A stretch of DNA of 64,000 nucleotides from Phymorhynchus buccinoides (GCA_017654935.2 CM065697.1:44291568-44355567); one strand, 5' to 3'. Positions 1 to 11,147 are shown, counted from the stretch's first letter. A program made the numbers and translations. Notes: generated by a model from the sequence alone, not told the origin.

Positions 1-904
1 GAATCAAAATAAGATCAATCCACCAGCATCTGCAGTGTAGATGAACAGGCCTGAAAATAAATATCAAGCAAAATGACCGGCGAAGTAGGGGTGGGGGGAG
101 AGGTACAGAGGGTCTAAGTAAATGTGTTTCCTTCATTACTAATAGTGAACTCTTCAAAACAAAACACACACACACACACACCAAAGAAGAAAAAAAAGTG
201 TTGTTTTGTTTCATCACATCCTCTTTTTTGAACCTCTCCATTCTCCACCGCCAGCTGCTGATAAACACTGCTAAGTACAGACATGTCTGTCTACACTATG
301 GTTTGGCCATAGAAAACTACTCATTTGTTTGCCCAACTACACATTGTTGAATGCGACTATGCATTTTGGAGTGTGCTGACTACTCATTTATGAAACTGAA
401 AAATGACTGCGCAAAGCAAATTTCCTGACTAAATTGACAGCCCTGACATGGCCTCGGTGGGGCTATAATTGTAATCATAATCTTTTTAGTTTTTTAACAT
501 TTCACAGCTTTTATGGAAACAAACAAAACAAAAACATACGCACACCGACATATAGAAATATTGGTGGAAATGAACAGCGAGGGCTACTACAGTAATAACA
601 GGAACACCAATAGCAATGGTAGCAATAATAACAACCACAATACTGGCATTAACCATCATCATTACAATCGTCACCATGTAATCTTAATCTTAACGAACCA
701 TTAACTAAGCCATGATGAGCGTTGGCTTCGTTCTGAGAGAAAGAAAAAAAAGCACCCATACGGCTTCTGTCTTCTTATGCACCATGTCATGACGGTTAAT
801 GTACAATATGTCACACGTGTCATTTATGTCACTAAAAGACGCAAAAGATTTTTTACCCCAAACTACACATTTTACTTTAAAACTACTCATTTTTTAAACA
901 AGGT
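1..904. other. Non-coding flank, no gene seen
   Basis: No convincing exon. It holds a short CA run near 165-181 and two AT-rich segments sharing ACTACTCATTT (about 320-370 and 870-895), probably one old, eroded repeat. Open frames here look like chance. Confidence 0.5.
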
Positions 905-1112
905 GCCCAATCGTCCTGCAAAAACAAGGGGTCCCAGGGACTCCTTCACTTACAGTATAAAGGGTCCTGGAGGTGGGATAGAGGGTCCCAGTGGCATTGC
1001 GAATGCTAAACAGAATTTTTCTAGTGCATCCCGGGGACCCCTTGCACATTGTTTTAGAGGGTCCTTTAGAATTTCATAGACCCCCAAATGGGGGTCCCTG
1101 GAAGCCCTGTTA
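905..1112. mobile_element. MITE-like element, CAGGGCT/CCCAGGGACC family, copy 1
   Basis: About 208 bp with complementary G/C-rich ends (GGGGTCCCAGGGAC... and ...GGGGGTCCCTGGAAGCCC). Near-identical copies lie at 18172-18402 and 28386-28607. The CAGGGCTCCCA-type end recalls hAT elements, but no 8-bp target duplication could be confirmed. Confidence 0.6.
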
Positions 1113-1710
1113 AACTGAAACTACTCATTTAGAGCTTAGGAGGCAGGCAGGTCTGTAACTGTGTAAGTGCTGTCATTCCAGTGTTCACACCTTCAAGTAC
1201 AAGGTCATTGTCCATCAAATGTTCAATAAATCCATATATACATGGGTGTTACTCTTTAATTTTTACACTGATTTCAGTATTTTTATTTCTACCAGAAACT
1301 GAACTTGGTTTTTTTAATTTATCGAAAAAGAAAAACAAAATGACCACAAGCAATTTGGGGTGTTTTGAACTTGGTGGTTCTATCTTGGAAGTTTACAAAG
1401 GCAATGTAATAATTTTAAAAGGTTAATCAGACTCAAACTGTCCTTGTCTTTCATTTTAACTGTCTGTCTATCTCTGTCTCTCTTAACTTGCCCTTCTGAA
1501 TTGTCCGACGGGGCTCTGCCCCTGTACCCTGCCGGGGCCATGGGTCCCTGGACCCCTGCCTTTCAGGTTTTTTTCCATTTGGGGGAGTTGCACCCATGTA
1601 TATAGCTTCACCCCTCACCAGCTGTGGAAGGGTGGAATCCTCCGTTACTTCTGAAGCGACAGAAACAAGTTTTTATCAGCTGCAAGTGCAGCTCGCATGA
1701 AAGCAACGGG

Positions 1711-2352
1711 GAAAGGCCTGTTGGCTGGTTAAAGTATCGGTATTTGGTATATTCTAGTCACAGAGACTAATCTATGAGCTGTGAAATTCGGGCTGCTCTC
1801 CCCCGGAAAGGCCTGTTGGCTGGTTAAAGTATCGGTATTTGGTATATTCTAGTCACAGAGACTAATCTATGAGCTGTGAAATTCGGGCTGCTCTCCCCCG
1901 GAAAGGCCTGTTGGCTGGTTAAAGTATCGGTATTTGGTATATTCTAGTCACAGAGACTAATCTATGAGCTGTGAAATTCGGGCTGCTCTCCCCCGGAAAG
2001 GCCTGTTGGCTGGTTAAAGTATCGGTATTTGGTATATTCTAGTCACAGAGACTAATCTATGAGCTGTGAAATTCGGGCTGCTCTCCCCCGGAAAGGCCTG
2101 TTGGCTGGTTAAAGTATCGGTATTTGGTATATTCTAGTCACAGAGACTAATCTATGAGCTGTGAAATTCGGGCTGCTCTCCCCCGGAAAGGCCTGTTGGC
2201 TGGTTAAAGTATCGGTATTTGGTATATTCTAGTCACAGAGACTAATCTATGACCTGTGAAATTCGGGTTGCTCTCCCCCGGAAAGGCCTGTTGGCTGGTT
2301 AACTTAAAGTATCGGTATTTGGTATATTCTAGTCACAGAGACTAATCTATAA
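1711..2352. repeat. 95-bp tandem array, about 6.7 copies
   Basis: The unit beginning GAAAGGCCTGTTGG recurs at 1711, 1806, 1901, 1996, 2091, 2186 and 2281, exactly 95 bp apart. The first five copies are essentially identical. The sixth has scattered substitutions, and the last has a small insertion and is truncated. About 60 bp of the unit (AGTCACAGAG...CTGTGAAATTCGGG) matches the 3' part of the tRNA-type SINE at 41492-41795 and 48565-48945, so the array seems to have grown from a SINE fragment. Confidence 0.95.
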
Positions 2353-2354
2353 TC

Positions 2355-2575
2355 CATGCTCTTACCGACTGTTTAACTGAAGTGGGATTATTACGTGTAT
2401 ACAGCGCACGGGTCAGACTAGTTTTAAGTCCCTATCCGAAGGACTCGACTTTCAGTTCGATTTTCCTGTTGAACTAGAAAGAAAGGGCGACGCCGGGATT
2501 CAAACTCGGTCACTCACGCTGCAGTCACGCATTGAATTTGACAGGCGAACGTCTTAATCAACTCTTTGAACTTCA
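2355..2575 (-). mobile_element. tRNA-derived SINE (SINE-E)
   Basis: Read on the minus strand, a tRNA-like head carries an A-box-like GATTAAGACGTTCGCC and a B-box-like GAGTTTGAATCCC, followed by a body with TTCGGATAGGGAC. No acceptor-stem pairing supports a working tRNA gene. It abuts the 95-bp array. Confidence 0.65.
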
Positions 2576-2579
2576 ATTT

Positions 2580-3102
2580 TATTTTCAACAAGTCTTCTGA
2601 CAGTCAGCAATATGAGTACGACTCTTCTGAACAAAAATCAGAGTTCTTTTCCTTTATTTTAAAAAAAAAACGCAAAAAAACTAAGTTAATTTAATTAAGC
2701 AGACATAGACATCACAGAAAATTCTTTTTTGTTTTGTTTTTTGCAATGAGAAAATAAAAGTGCAAATCACAATTTTTTATTTTGAACATTGAGGCTATTT
2801 GCCTTGAATTTTAAATAAAATCTCACCTTACTAAAAATCTTACCTTTAAGCAATGGCCCAGGCTTAATCTTACTTACTCCGAGAGCAAATCAAAAGAGAT
2901 GGAATACAATCGCTTCAGTATCTAACCTTACCTTCCTCCAATGTTAGCATCCTTCATCACTCAGTTATAGCGGGATCACTCACGGTCTTCCTCCAAAATC
3001 AATGACCGTTTGTTTCGATAACCTTAACGTCATGGGAAAGAAATGCAGGGAAACTGTCTGCATTTGCAAGATACAAAGTCTGTCAGCAACAGCAGTAGAA
3101 CT
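2580..3102. other. AT-rich spacer
   Basis: Poly-A/T stretches and no supported gene. No RS-coding exon was found here for the minus-strand SR-like gene, which still lacks a resolved 3' end. Confidence 0.4.
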
Positions 3103-3279
3103 TACAGTGGAGTACTGCTAACACAAAACTGGATAACATGAAATATTGGTTAATGCACAAGAATCTGTTCGAACGGACGAAACCCCTCTTTATCATTACT
3201 GAATGCTTGACACAAAATACTGTTAACGCACACAAAAATCTTTGTCCCTTGAATTTCATGCTAAGTGTACTCCACTGTA
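3103..3279. mobile_element. TA-flanked MITE, TACAGTGGAGTAC family, complete copy
   Basis: 177 bp bounded by TACAGTGGAGTACT and its near-complement AGTGTACTCCACTGTA, consistent with a Tc1/mariner-type TA target. It is the intact reference for the copy at 45298-47260, which is split by a LINE. Confidence 0.8.
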
Positions 3280-3324
3280 ACTGCCACAGCCACTAATAAG
3301 GCAATTGGGTACTTTAGACAAATA

Positions 3325-3502
3325 TACAGTGGAACCTCCCTTATAAGACCTTCAAAAATCATCCAAAATGAGGTCTTATCAGGGAGGGGTCTTATAAGGA
3401 AGGTAATTTTAATACTTACAAAGGACAATGTCTCAGAAAATTAGGTCTTATATGGGAGGGAGTCTTATTCATGGGAGGTCTTATAAGGGAGGTTCCACTG
3501 TA
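3325..3502. mobile_element. TA-flanked MITE, TACAGTGGAACC family, copy 1
   Basis: 178 bp with about 25-bp perfect terminal inverted repeats beginning TACAGTGGAACCTCCC and ending GGGAGGTTCCACTGTA. The interior repeats the GTCTTATAAGGGAGG motif. At least eight relatives occur in the window. Confidence 0.9.
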
Positions 3503-3773
3503 GTAATAAATTACTTCACTCACGAGTGACAAGCAAAAAAACAAAGAATCGAAAGCATTTCAAAACCAAAACATCGCCCCTCATGATTGATAAGTAACTG
3601 CCCAAGAAACTGAAAAAAACAGACGTATTAAGAAGAATCGTGAAAGGCGAAGAAGGGAAAAAAAAGCATGGAAAATGAACCCAGGTAAAGTAAAACGGGG
3701 TTGTGAAAAGAGGACCATGGCGTGTGTGTGTGTGTGTGAGGGCAGGGCTGGGGTGGTGGGGGGTGGGGCGTAC

Positions 3774-3944
3774 CGGCGTGTTTCGCGGGAGGGGCTCCAC
3801 TGGCGCGACCTGCAGTCCCGAGAGAAGTGGCCCCGCTTGCCGCACTGGTAGCAGCGCAGGTTGGGGTTGAAGGCACCCCCGCCCCGCACCGCCTGGTTCC
3901 TGGGCCGCGCCAGTGTCACGCGGATTCGCCGACTGTGCAGCGTT
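3774..3944 (-). CDS. SR-like protein, exon with end of RRM and CCHC zinc knuckle
   Basis: Follows the RS/RRM exon at 5657-6102. The acceptor is a TG-rich tract ending GTGCAG, and its first base completes the split codon GA|A. The exon then reads TLHSRRIRVTLARPR, which is the last RRM strand, a GGG linker, and CYQCGKRGHFSRDC, a perfect CX2CX4HX4C RNA-binding zinc knuckle, ending ...WSPSRETR. A possible donor (CCG|GTACGC) ends the exon at 3774 in phase 2, but it is weak. Reading through instead gives about 64 more low-complexity residues (PPPTTP, HTHTH) to a stop near 3581. The next exon was not found. RRM plus knuckle is the SRSF7/9G8-type RNA-binding pair. The assignment to a gene is strong; the 3' structure is uncertain. 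Confidence 0.8.
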
Positions 3945-4047
3945 CTGCACACCACACACACAACGTGCACAGTATTTTACGGACTGTAAGGCAGCGCACT
4001 GTCATAACTCCCAAATTCTACACAAAATTCTTTGCCTTGGCATGAGG

Positions 4048-4345
4048 CTGTGTCAGACCAGTTGACATAAGCTAGAACGCCAAGGCTACATCAAAATGTT
4101 GTTATGCTCTGAATGGTTGTGCGGGGATTGTCTTAAGCCATGACAAGCTCCCAGCATAACATCATCAGTCTAAAATCCCCCGAAGACGGAGTGTGGCTGC
4201 CCACATGGCGGGGTAATCAAAAACGGTCACACACGTAATGTTCTCATCCCTAGCTGGTGCATTTGTGCCGTATTGTTCAAGTGCTCTGGCTGTTGGGATG
4301 ATCCCTGGAGTCGTTAAGCCAGGGACAACAACAACAACAACACCA
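4048..4345 (+). mobile_element. SINE-C, (CAA)n-tailed, copy 1
   Basis: About 300 bp ending GCCAGGGACAACAACAACAACA. Internal landmarks are GTAATGTTCTCATCCCTAGC and GATGATCCCTGGAGTC. Related copies: 19722-19897, 35830-36115, 38845-39075, 40655-40935 and 53588-53885. No clear tRNA head was seen. Confidence 0.8.
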
Positions 4346-4429
4346 CAACACAAAATTCTGATTTCGTTATATTGAAACTCAAGTCTAAAAATAATAGAAT
4401 TCTCGCCTTAACTTAGGGGTGTGTGCACA

Positions 4430-4620
4430 TACAGTGCAACCTCTTTTAAGACCTTCAAAAATAATCCAAAATGAGGTCTTAAAATGGGAGTGAGTTGTAT
4501 AAGGGAGGTAATATTAATACTTACAAAGAAGGGCTTCTTGCAATGTCTCAGAGAAGTAGGTCTTATGTGGGAGGGAGTCATAACGGGGGGGTCTTTTAAC
4601 TTAAGGGAGGTTCCACTGTA
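4430..4620. mobile_element. TACAGTGGAACC-family MITE, copy 2
   Basis: Starts TACAGTGCAACCTC and ends GGGAGGTTCCACTGTA, with the family interior. A diverged full-length copy. Confidence 0.85.
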
Positions 4621-5650
4621 TATGCTGAAACACATCCACATGTCCTATCCGCAACAAAAATCTGAAAGTAGGAAACATGAAAAATGATGAAGGCGTGTAG
4701 AAATCCATCCGCATTTTCTGTGCAGAATCCCAAATATACCCATCCAAATTTTCTGCGCGAAACCTCACACATGGATACATGTGCATATACAGTACTGATA
4801 TAGTCCGTAAAATATGGTAGTCTACTTTCTGAAACCTTGCTGCTTTAAAACATACTCTACAATAGCAACTACACAGCACACAGCAACGCATATCCTTCCA
4901 GATTCTCCCAGAAGTCAGGCTCTGGACATTTGGTTTGCAACAAAGACAATGATTTTTGCCTTAACACTTGTAACCCTGATTAAAATGACGACTCTACTCC
5001 CTGTAACCACCAAATTAATGTTGGTAAACTGGGACAGAAATGGGGTACTTTGTTTTAAAAAAATGTTAAAAAATAACTGCTTGATGGATTGACTTCAAAT
5101 GTTCAGGGTTTGTGTATGAATGAAGAATGTTTAACTTGCAATGTTTTTTTTGTTATGTGATATTTTGGATTTTTGGATATTGCAATTTTAACTCCAAAAT
5201 ACATAACGAAGTGGGTGTACAGGGGGCGGTTTTAGACGGTTTGGTAGGAGAAAGCAATGGATGTCATGGGCGGAATCAGGCTATAAGGGGCTTAAAAAGT
5301 TAATTTGGATCTTTGGTTGCTCAAGACATGATTAAGCCATTTAAGGGCATTGTCATCAAGTCATCCTGAAAGGGACAAATCCACCAGTTATTATCATGAT
5401 TGGTTTACACTCACACACACACGCATACACGTGCATGCACACACTGTGACACATACACATACATGCACACACACACACACACATGTACACACACAGTTGC
5501 ACAGACCCTTGTTCCAATTCAATGTACAAAAAAGTAGTTGGAAGTATATTTTTAAAACAACAACAGTAAAACTAAAAGCTTAGAAGCATAGAAGTATAGA
5601 AGTTAGAACCTAGGCTATGGACATCCACCTAGTATAACTACCAAACTCCT
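4621..5650. other. Non-coding spacer or intron of the SR-like gene
   Basis: Nothing gene-like apart from a CA/CATA microsatellite at about 5405-5500. It contains a scrap of the TATAAGGCGC-type MITE end near 4795-4820 (ATATAGTCCGTAAAATATGG). The stretch 3945-5656 would be the intron joining the two exons of the SR-like gene. Confidence 0.5.
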
Positions 5651-5656
5651 ACTCAC

Positions 5657-6102
5657 TCTCCGTCCATGCGCTTGATGGCCCTCATGGCGTCTTCGCGGTG
5701 GTGGTACACCACAAATGCAATAGCGGGCTGTGTGCGGGGCATCCACATGTCGATGATCTCCCCAAACCGCCCAAACTCCTCACGCACGTCCCTCAGCGAC
5801 GATGACGACGACAGACTCCCCACGTGGATGCGCGTGCCAACCCGCACGCCCGTGTCGTCCATCCTGTCACCCCCACTGCTCCGCCGTCGCCGACGGTCCG
5901 ACTCATACGGTGAGCGACTGCGGGAACGGGAACGAGATCGGGATCTGGACCGGGATTTGGACTTGGACGGGGAGTGAGAGTGCGGTGAACGGGACCGGGA
6001 CCGGGAGCGAGAGCGGGAGTACGATTTGGATTTGGATTTGGATTTGGACTTAGACTTGGATCTGGATCTGGATTTGGAGCGTGAGCGTGAGCGGCTTCCC
6101 AT
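5657..6102 (-). CDS. SR-like splicing factor, start codon, RS domain and most of RRM
   Basis: Minus-strand exon of 148 codons plus 2 nt. The start at 6102 is chosen because its ATG lies in a strong context (CAACCATGG). Residues 3 to about 65 are almost pure RS/KS dipeptides, and residues 70-80 include RRRRR. From residue 90 an RRM follows: RNP2-like IHVGSL, then EEFGRFGEIIDMWM, a degenerate RNP1 (AIAFVVYH) and AMRAIKRMDG. The donor GA|GTGAGT is strong. The protein probably binds RNA through RRM plus knuckle (next exon) and acts in splicing through its RS domain; this is inferred from family knowledge. The RS domain is N-terminal, unlike SRSF3/7 but like Tra2, which lacks a knuckle. No exact orthologue is recognised. 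An open in-frame extension upstream of the ATG (...SYSAPST) means a longer N terminus is possible. Confidence 0.85.
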
Positions 6103-6173
6103 GGTTGACGGTGCTGAGTAACTAACTGATTCACTCCAACTCCAAGGACGGTAGGGTGCAGAATGAACTTGTT
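6103..6173 (-). other. 5' UTR part and 3' splice site of the SR-like gene
   Basis: On the minus strand TATTTCTCCAG precedes 6173, a good acceptor, so a further upstream exon probably exists at higher coordinates; it was not identified. The 71 nt to the ATG are in frame and free of stops. Confidence 0.6.
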
Positions 6174-6343
6174 CTGGAGAAATAATACACATGATTATCA
6201 TAATCATCAGTGACTAGTAAGATTAGGGTTAAATGTGGCAATCTGGCATTGAATCTCGCAGTCACAGCTGCTCTCTCCTGGGTCCTTGTGTACACGTCAC
6301 TATATGAGAACCTCTACCATGGCCCCATGCACAGGTACAGGGC

Positions 6344-6760
6344 CTTCTTCTTCTTCTGGGTTCCCAGGCCATATGCCCGGATATGGGCATAATCATGATA
6401 ATGGGTGAGGTACGTATGTGTCTGGTTTTCAGTTTTCACTGGTCTCCTAGCTGCATACAGCCGACACATTCTGATTTCAGAGGAGCTCAAAGGAGACAAA
6501 TTATTTGGAAGACTTTCAAAAAAGGCAGGAGAATGGGCCAATAAGACAGATAGATGATAGAAAGCAAACGGAAAAGGCAGAGTCAAAGAAAGAGAGTGGC
6601 AGGTTAGAGGAAGTTACAAGCACAGAACATCAAGAAGGTGGGGGAACTATTTTTACGAAAGACCCCTTGGTATCCCCACGGGGAGAAACTCGTGGAGTGG
6701 GCGGGGGCGTCTAGCTCCCAGTAAGGTCGGGAGGCACAAAGCATCCACCCACTGCCCCAA
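6344..6760 (-). mobile_element. SINE-A, full-length copy with (GAA)n tail
   Basis: Minus orientation: head about CCTTCCGACC...CTCCCCGTGGGGATACC, a conserved centre (TTCCCCCACCTT..., AACTTCCTCTAA, GACTCTGCCTTTTCC), then the 'CCGACACATTC ... GGCCATATGG' 3' half and a GAAGAAGAAG tail. This is the commonest repeat in the window. Confidence 0.85.
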
Positions 6761-8149
6761 GGTACAGGCCCAACAATGAACACAACATACCTGTGAACAT
6801 ACAATATGCATATATGAGTCAGTCTCTAAGTCTAAGTGTGAATGTGTGTGTGCATGAATGTACATACATGTATGTGTGCATTTTATTTTGTATGCAAGGG
6901 TAATATGCATTTGTGCGTGCAAGTGACTTAGTTCCTTTCACAGGTTCCTTTCCGCTGGAAGGCTAGCAGCCTGTAGTGAGAGAGAGAGAAATAGCACTCA
7001 GAAGAGAAACAGAGAGCGTGCAAAGAAACCCCTTTAAAACTTTGACAAGGACTGGGAGTGCGCAATCATTGGGTGTTTTTTTCACAAAACAAATTATGAC
7101 GTGTCACTAACTTATCCGACTCCGAGTGACTTGGATTATTATGTTCTACATAACATAAGTACATTTCTTTCTCTCAGTTTTGCGTATAACAGCATTGAAT
7201 AATTATATTAAAACATAAAGGCATGAAATACAAGTATGGAATGAGAACCAACAAATTTGCCGTTCCAGAAGTTATTTAAAAGACACAAGGGGAAAAAATA
7301 AAAGGAGAAAAGATGGAGAGTCGCACCTCAATCTCTCTACCATCAACGAAGTGTAAAATAAAATTTATGCTGGAAATGTCTACGATTTAAAAAATAATAA
7401 AAAATAATACGTTTTGTGTGGTTTTATACTATAATATACCTTTATATTTGTTGGGTCTTGAAGTTTTTATTTTATTTTTATTTTGGCTGAGCTTATTTTT
7501 AATTCTTAGATTTAAGTTTTTGTTTAACCCTGAGGTTTATGGTTTAGGTTTACCAAGCCAAAATAATAGAAGCATTCTTGTGACATGAGCGCCCTCTATG
7601 TTACGCTATAGCAAATCACAAACCAGACATTCGAATGCTTTCAAAGCGCTATTCGCCGGTTTCTTACCTTTTTTTTTGGGGGGGGGGGGGGGGGGGGGGG
7701 CACTTTAAGTAAGTTGTTTTCTACACCAATAACACGAAAATGAACTTGTTTTGCAACTTTTTTTTTAGTTATCTCTATGCTTTTCAGAATGCATTCCCAA
7801 ATCAACGGGACAGTGGTTTTGTGACAAAGAAGCCAAGCAGCCAAACCCCTTGACCACCACCTACAGCATCAGGACGGACTTGCATGGTTTCCTTTTTGCA
7901 TTTTCCTCCTCCTTCCACCATTCATCTCCAATTCCTCTCCCCCTCTCCAAACTCTCTCCAAACTCTCGCCATAGATTTCTAAAACTTCTCTATATTGGCT
8001 CAATATTTTAAAAAAAATTAAAGGGGGGGGGGGGGGGGGGGGGGGCAATTTGCTCCCATGCACGTTTTTTGCATGCTTGGATGTGACATAATGTTATGAT
8101 TCATTGCTTCAAACTTCAATTGAACTTTTCAAATGTCAACAAATGAACG
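6761..8149. other. Intergenic, simple repeats only
   Basis: No gene seen. Contains TG/CATA-rich sequence (6835-6930), AT-rich sequence, and poly-G runs at about 7679-7700 and 8023-8045. Short open frames over the poly-G runs are artefacts. Confidence 0.5.
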
Positions 8150-8300
8150 AAAAATGGTGTTTTACGTCCTCTCGGTCTGGAACAGACACATATGGGACAT
8201 TTGTAAATACAAAGATGGTGGGAACGATACTGGATGCATTGCCAGGAGGCAGTGCAACACCAGTAAAGTCCCGAATTTTTAAGCTTGAAAATGTCAACAA
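8150..8300 (+). mobile_element. SINE-D, copy 1
   Basis: Contains the TTTTACGTCCTCTCGG and CATATGGGACATTTGTAA motifs, shared with 44367-44585 (opposite orientation) and 49827-50017. A related fragment of the same head motif occurs near 12058-12120. Confidence 0.75.
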
Positions 8301-8820
8301 ATGAAGAGACTTAAAGGCCTTGTGCGCATTAGATCCGCAATCCGCAAGGGCCGTTCCGTACAGGACGAGTTTATGTTTTACGTCCTCTCAGTCGACCCAT
8401 GGATTCTATATTAACATGTAATGTAGTGTCCATGGTCGACCGAAGTCATACGGGACATTGAGTGTATTCCGTACAGAAACCCGATACACTTATATAAGAA
8501 ATAAGTGGATGGGATTACGGATGGGTTTCTCTGTGTTATGGGCAGTCACACACTCTTTCATATAAAATTTCTTACTTCCAGATTTAGTGTGGAATTGCGC
8601 ATGAGTTTACGCAGACTCAGTCGCGGAACTTGCGCGTATATACAGCCTAACGGGATAGTTCTTTTAAACTAATATTGAAGTTGTATATGCAAGCATTTGA
8701 AGCACATAAACAAATAGAGGCCTAAGTCATTTTTGAAACCAATTTGAAAGTAGATCTCGCTTTTCAGTGAAATAATTTTTTTCACTTTTTCGGAAACAAA
8801 CACTCCGCATATTAAAACTA

Positions 8821-9035
8821 GGGGAAGACGGGGTAAAAAGCGCATGGGCGGGTAAGAAGCCCACCCCAATTATCTCATGAAATAAAGAAAATTTCAGTCA
8901 AATTTGCCCATGAGACGAATGCTAGACATTAACGCTCGTCTCATGGGCAAAATGAGACTGAAATTTGCTTCATTTCATGAGATAATTGGGGTGGGCTTCT
9001 TACCCGCCCTATGCGCTTTTTACCCCGTCTTCCCC
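8821..9035. mobile_element. Long palindromic (foldback) MITE, copy 1
   Basis: 215 bp flanked by TA. The arms, of about 98 bp, are almost perfect complements from GGGGAAGACGGGGTAAAAAG to TTTGCCCATGAGACGA, with a loop of about 17 nt (ATGCTAGACATTAACGC). A second copy at 58188-58401 has the loop inverted. A transcript would form a long near-perfect hairpin. Confidence 0.95.
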
Positions 9036-9496
9036 TACATGCGAGTTATACGTATTTTTTCCTTAATTCTTTCTTTAACTTATTTACGGGGTTTCAAGTC
9101 CCACAGAACTTCCGCGTACGGTGTGTACGTGCACTAACTCAAAACTATATACTCCACTGCAAAATGAAGACAAATCCATTCATTACTATATAGTGAAAGT
9201 AAAAGACCTTTCCTTGCTTTTGGGGATCCTGTCACGAACTTAAATGTAGGTCCGTGGATCCTGTGGATCCTGTGCCTTCGAAGTTGCGCATTCGTGAAGT
9301 GTGCATGATAAGAAATGGGTTAATAATAGATTCAGATCTAATTTTAAAAATATATAAAAATGGGGGGGGGGGGGGGGGGTGGGTGTACATGGGGGAAGGG
9401 GCCGGGACAGAAATGGGCGAGACCCCGACTGTGAGTAGCAGGGATAGATGATACGATTGCATTTATTCAATTTAGCCTAATGTATTGTATTGCAAC

Positions 9497-9830
9497 CTCC
9501 CCATGGGGATACTGGGGGTCCCGTTTTGTAAAAAAATAGTTCCCCCACCTTCTGGAAGTTCTGACCTTGTAACTTCCTCTAATCTGCCACTCTATTGACT
9601 CTGCCTTTTCCCTTTGCTTTCTATCATCTACTATATTTCTGACTTATTAGCCCATTCTCCTGCCTTTAACTTTTTTTTTACAAATAATTTCAAGTTTCTC
9701 CTTTGAGCTCCTCAGAAATCGGAATGTGTCGGCTGTACGCAGCGGGGAGACCACTGAAAACTGAAAACCGGACACATTCGTACCTTACCCATTATGGCCA
9801 TATGGCCTGAGAACGCAGAAGAAGAAGAAC
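9497..9830 (+). mobile_element. SINE-A, 5'-truncated
   Basis: Begins CCCCATGGGGATAC and runs through the conserved centre and the GGCCATATGGCCTGAGAACGC end to a GAAGAAGAAG tail. Confidence 0.85.
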
Positions 9831-9845
9831 TTGAGAAAGAAGTAT

Positions 9846-10440
9846 TGCAACAGAAATAAAGTAAAACAAGTGCAACGCCGTGCGGCTGCAAAGTCCCCTC
9901 GCAGCGTCGCAGAGCTACTCCGAAATCGGAATGTGTCGGCTGTACACATACATGAAAACGCATCAAAACAGCACGTAACTACATAAAAACGTATGAAAAC
10001 AGCACGTAACTGAATCAGGTTTTTTTATATATATATATATACCTTGGGGTTCGGACCCGTGATTTGAGTGCGCGCGATCATGCGCACACGCGCGCACAGA
10101 AAAATTCATGACAACTGTGTTATAGACCATTCATCAAGAAATTTTGTGAAAAAAACCGCATTGAAATACATGCAAAACGTCGATTATGTGTTTCGGGGTT
10201 TGAACCCCGTAACTGGCGCGACCTTGACCTTAATGTAAAACTAAATACATCAGTGGATAGCTGGCATCTTGGCAAACTAGTATACCAAATTTGATGATGA
10301 TAGACTGAATAGTTTTTGAGAAAAACGGACGAATAGCCGGACGGACGGAGGCACGGACGGACACCGGACGGACGGACGGACGGACGGACGGACCAGACAA
10401 AAACAATAGTTTCCCGAACCTTCGGCTCGGGGACTAATAA
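9846..10440. mobile_element. Interspersed element of about 0.55-0.6 kb with internal GGAC repeat, copy 1
   Basis: Nearly identical to 54541-55087. Landmarks are GGGGTTTGAACCCCGTAACT, TTTGATGATGATAGACTGAA, a (GGAC)n run (about 10330-10395, longer here than in the sister copy) and the end CCGAACCTTCGGCTCGGGGA, which contains a small hairpin. Class not determined. Confidence 0.8.
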
Positions 10441-10644
10441 ATCCAGCAATTATAATCATGCATGTCTTGCCAAGTTTTCATCTTTAAAAAAAAGGCAGAA
10501 CATTACACGCATATCACCACACAAACAAATACAGTGACAAGTGCAAAGTGACGTCCGTTACCGTTTTATTGACGAGGAACAAACAATAACATATGATATT
10601 TCAACATAAATGTCTTTTTCAAGCACTAACACAGAAAACAAGAC

Positions 10645-10800
10645 AATATAAAATAATAATGGGCATTTCTAGCGCTTAATCTTTTGATAAGCCCTAAGGG
10701 CTTACAATAATAAATAAATTAATAAACAATATAAAATAATAATGGGCATTTCTAGCGCTTAATCTTAAATAAGCCCTAAGCGCTTGCAATAATACATAAA
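10645..10800. repeat. Tandem duplication of an ~88-bp segment
   Basis: ATAATAATGGGCATTTCTAG followed by CGCTTAATCTT...AAGCCCTAAG occurs twice in a row. The motif resembles the GCGCTT hairpin at LINE/SINE 3' ends seen near 51545 and 63365. Confidence 0.75.
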
Positions 10801-11147
10801 TTTGGCCATCAATAGAAACAAATGAATGTAAAAAATATGTTAAGCACAAACACACACACACTCGCGCGCGCTCGCACACACACTATGCGACAGAGGCAGC
10901 TGCAATTCTGGAACTGTGGGAAAGCATTGCCCAAGTGCCATCCCCGGCCACTCTCCCGGCCATGGAGTTTCTATATAGGACAGTTTACGTTTCAGAGAAG
11001 GTCCCAGAGCCTATTTGACTCATCTTTTTCGCTTGACAAACGCGCGTGCGCACACCCACGAACGCACGTACGCATGCACACACACTCACGCACACAAATT
11101 GAACACATGTGCATGGAAGGGACAAAGTACTTTGAAAGAAAATGAAG

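Noticed and set aside
1711..2352. CRISPR-like array
   Set aside because: Units are contiguous 95-bp tandem repeats with no spacers, in a eukaryotic genome.
5666..6134. Open frames on plus and in a second minus frame over the RS exon
   Set aside because: Shadows of the real RS/RRM exon; low-complexity codons keep other frames open.
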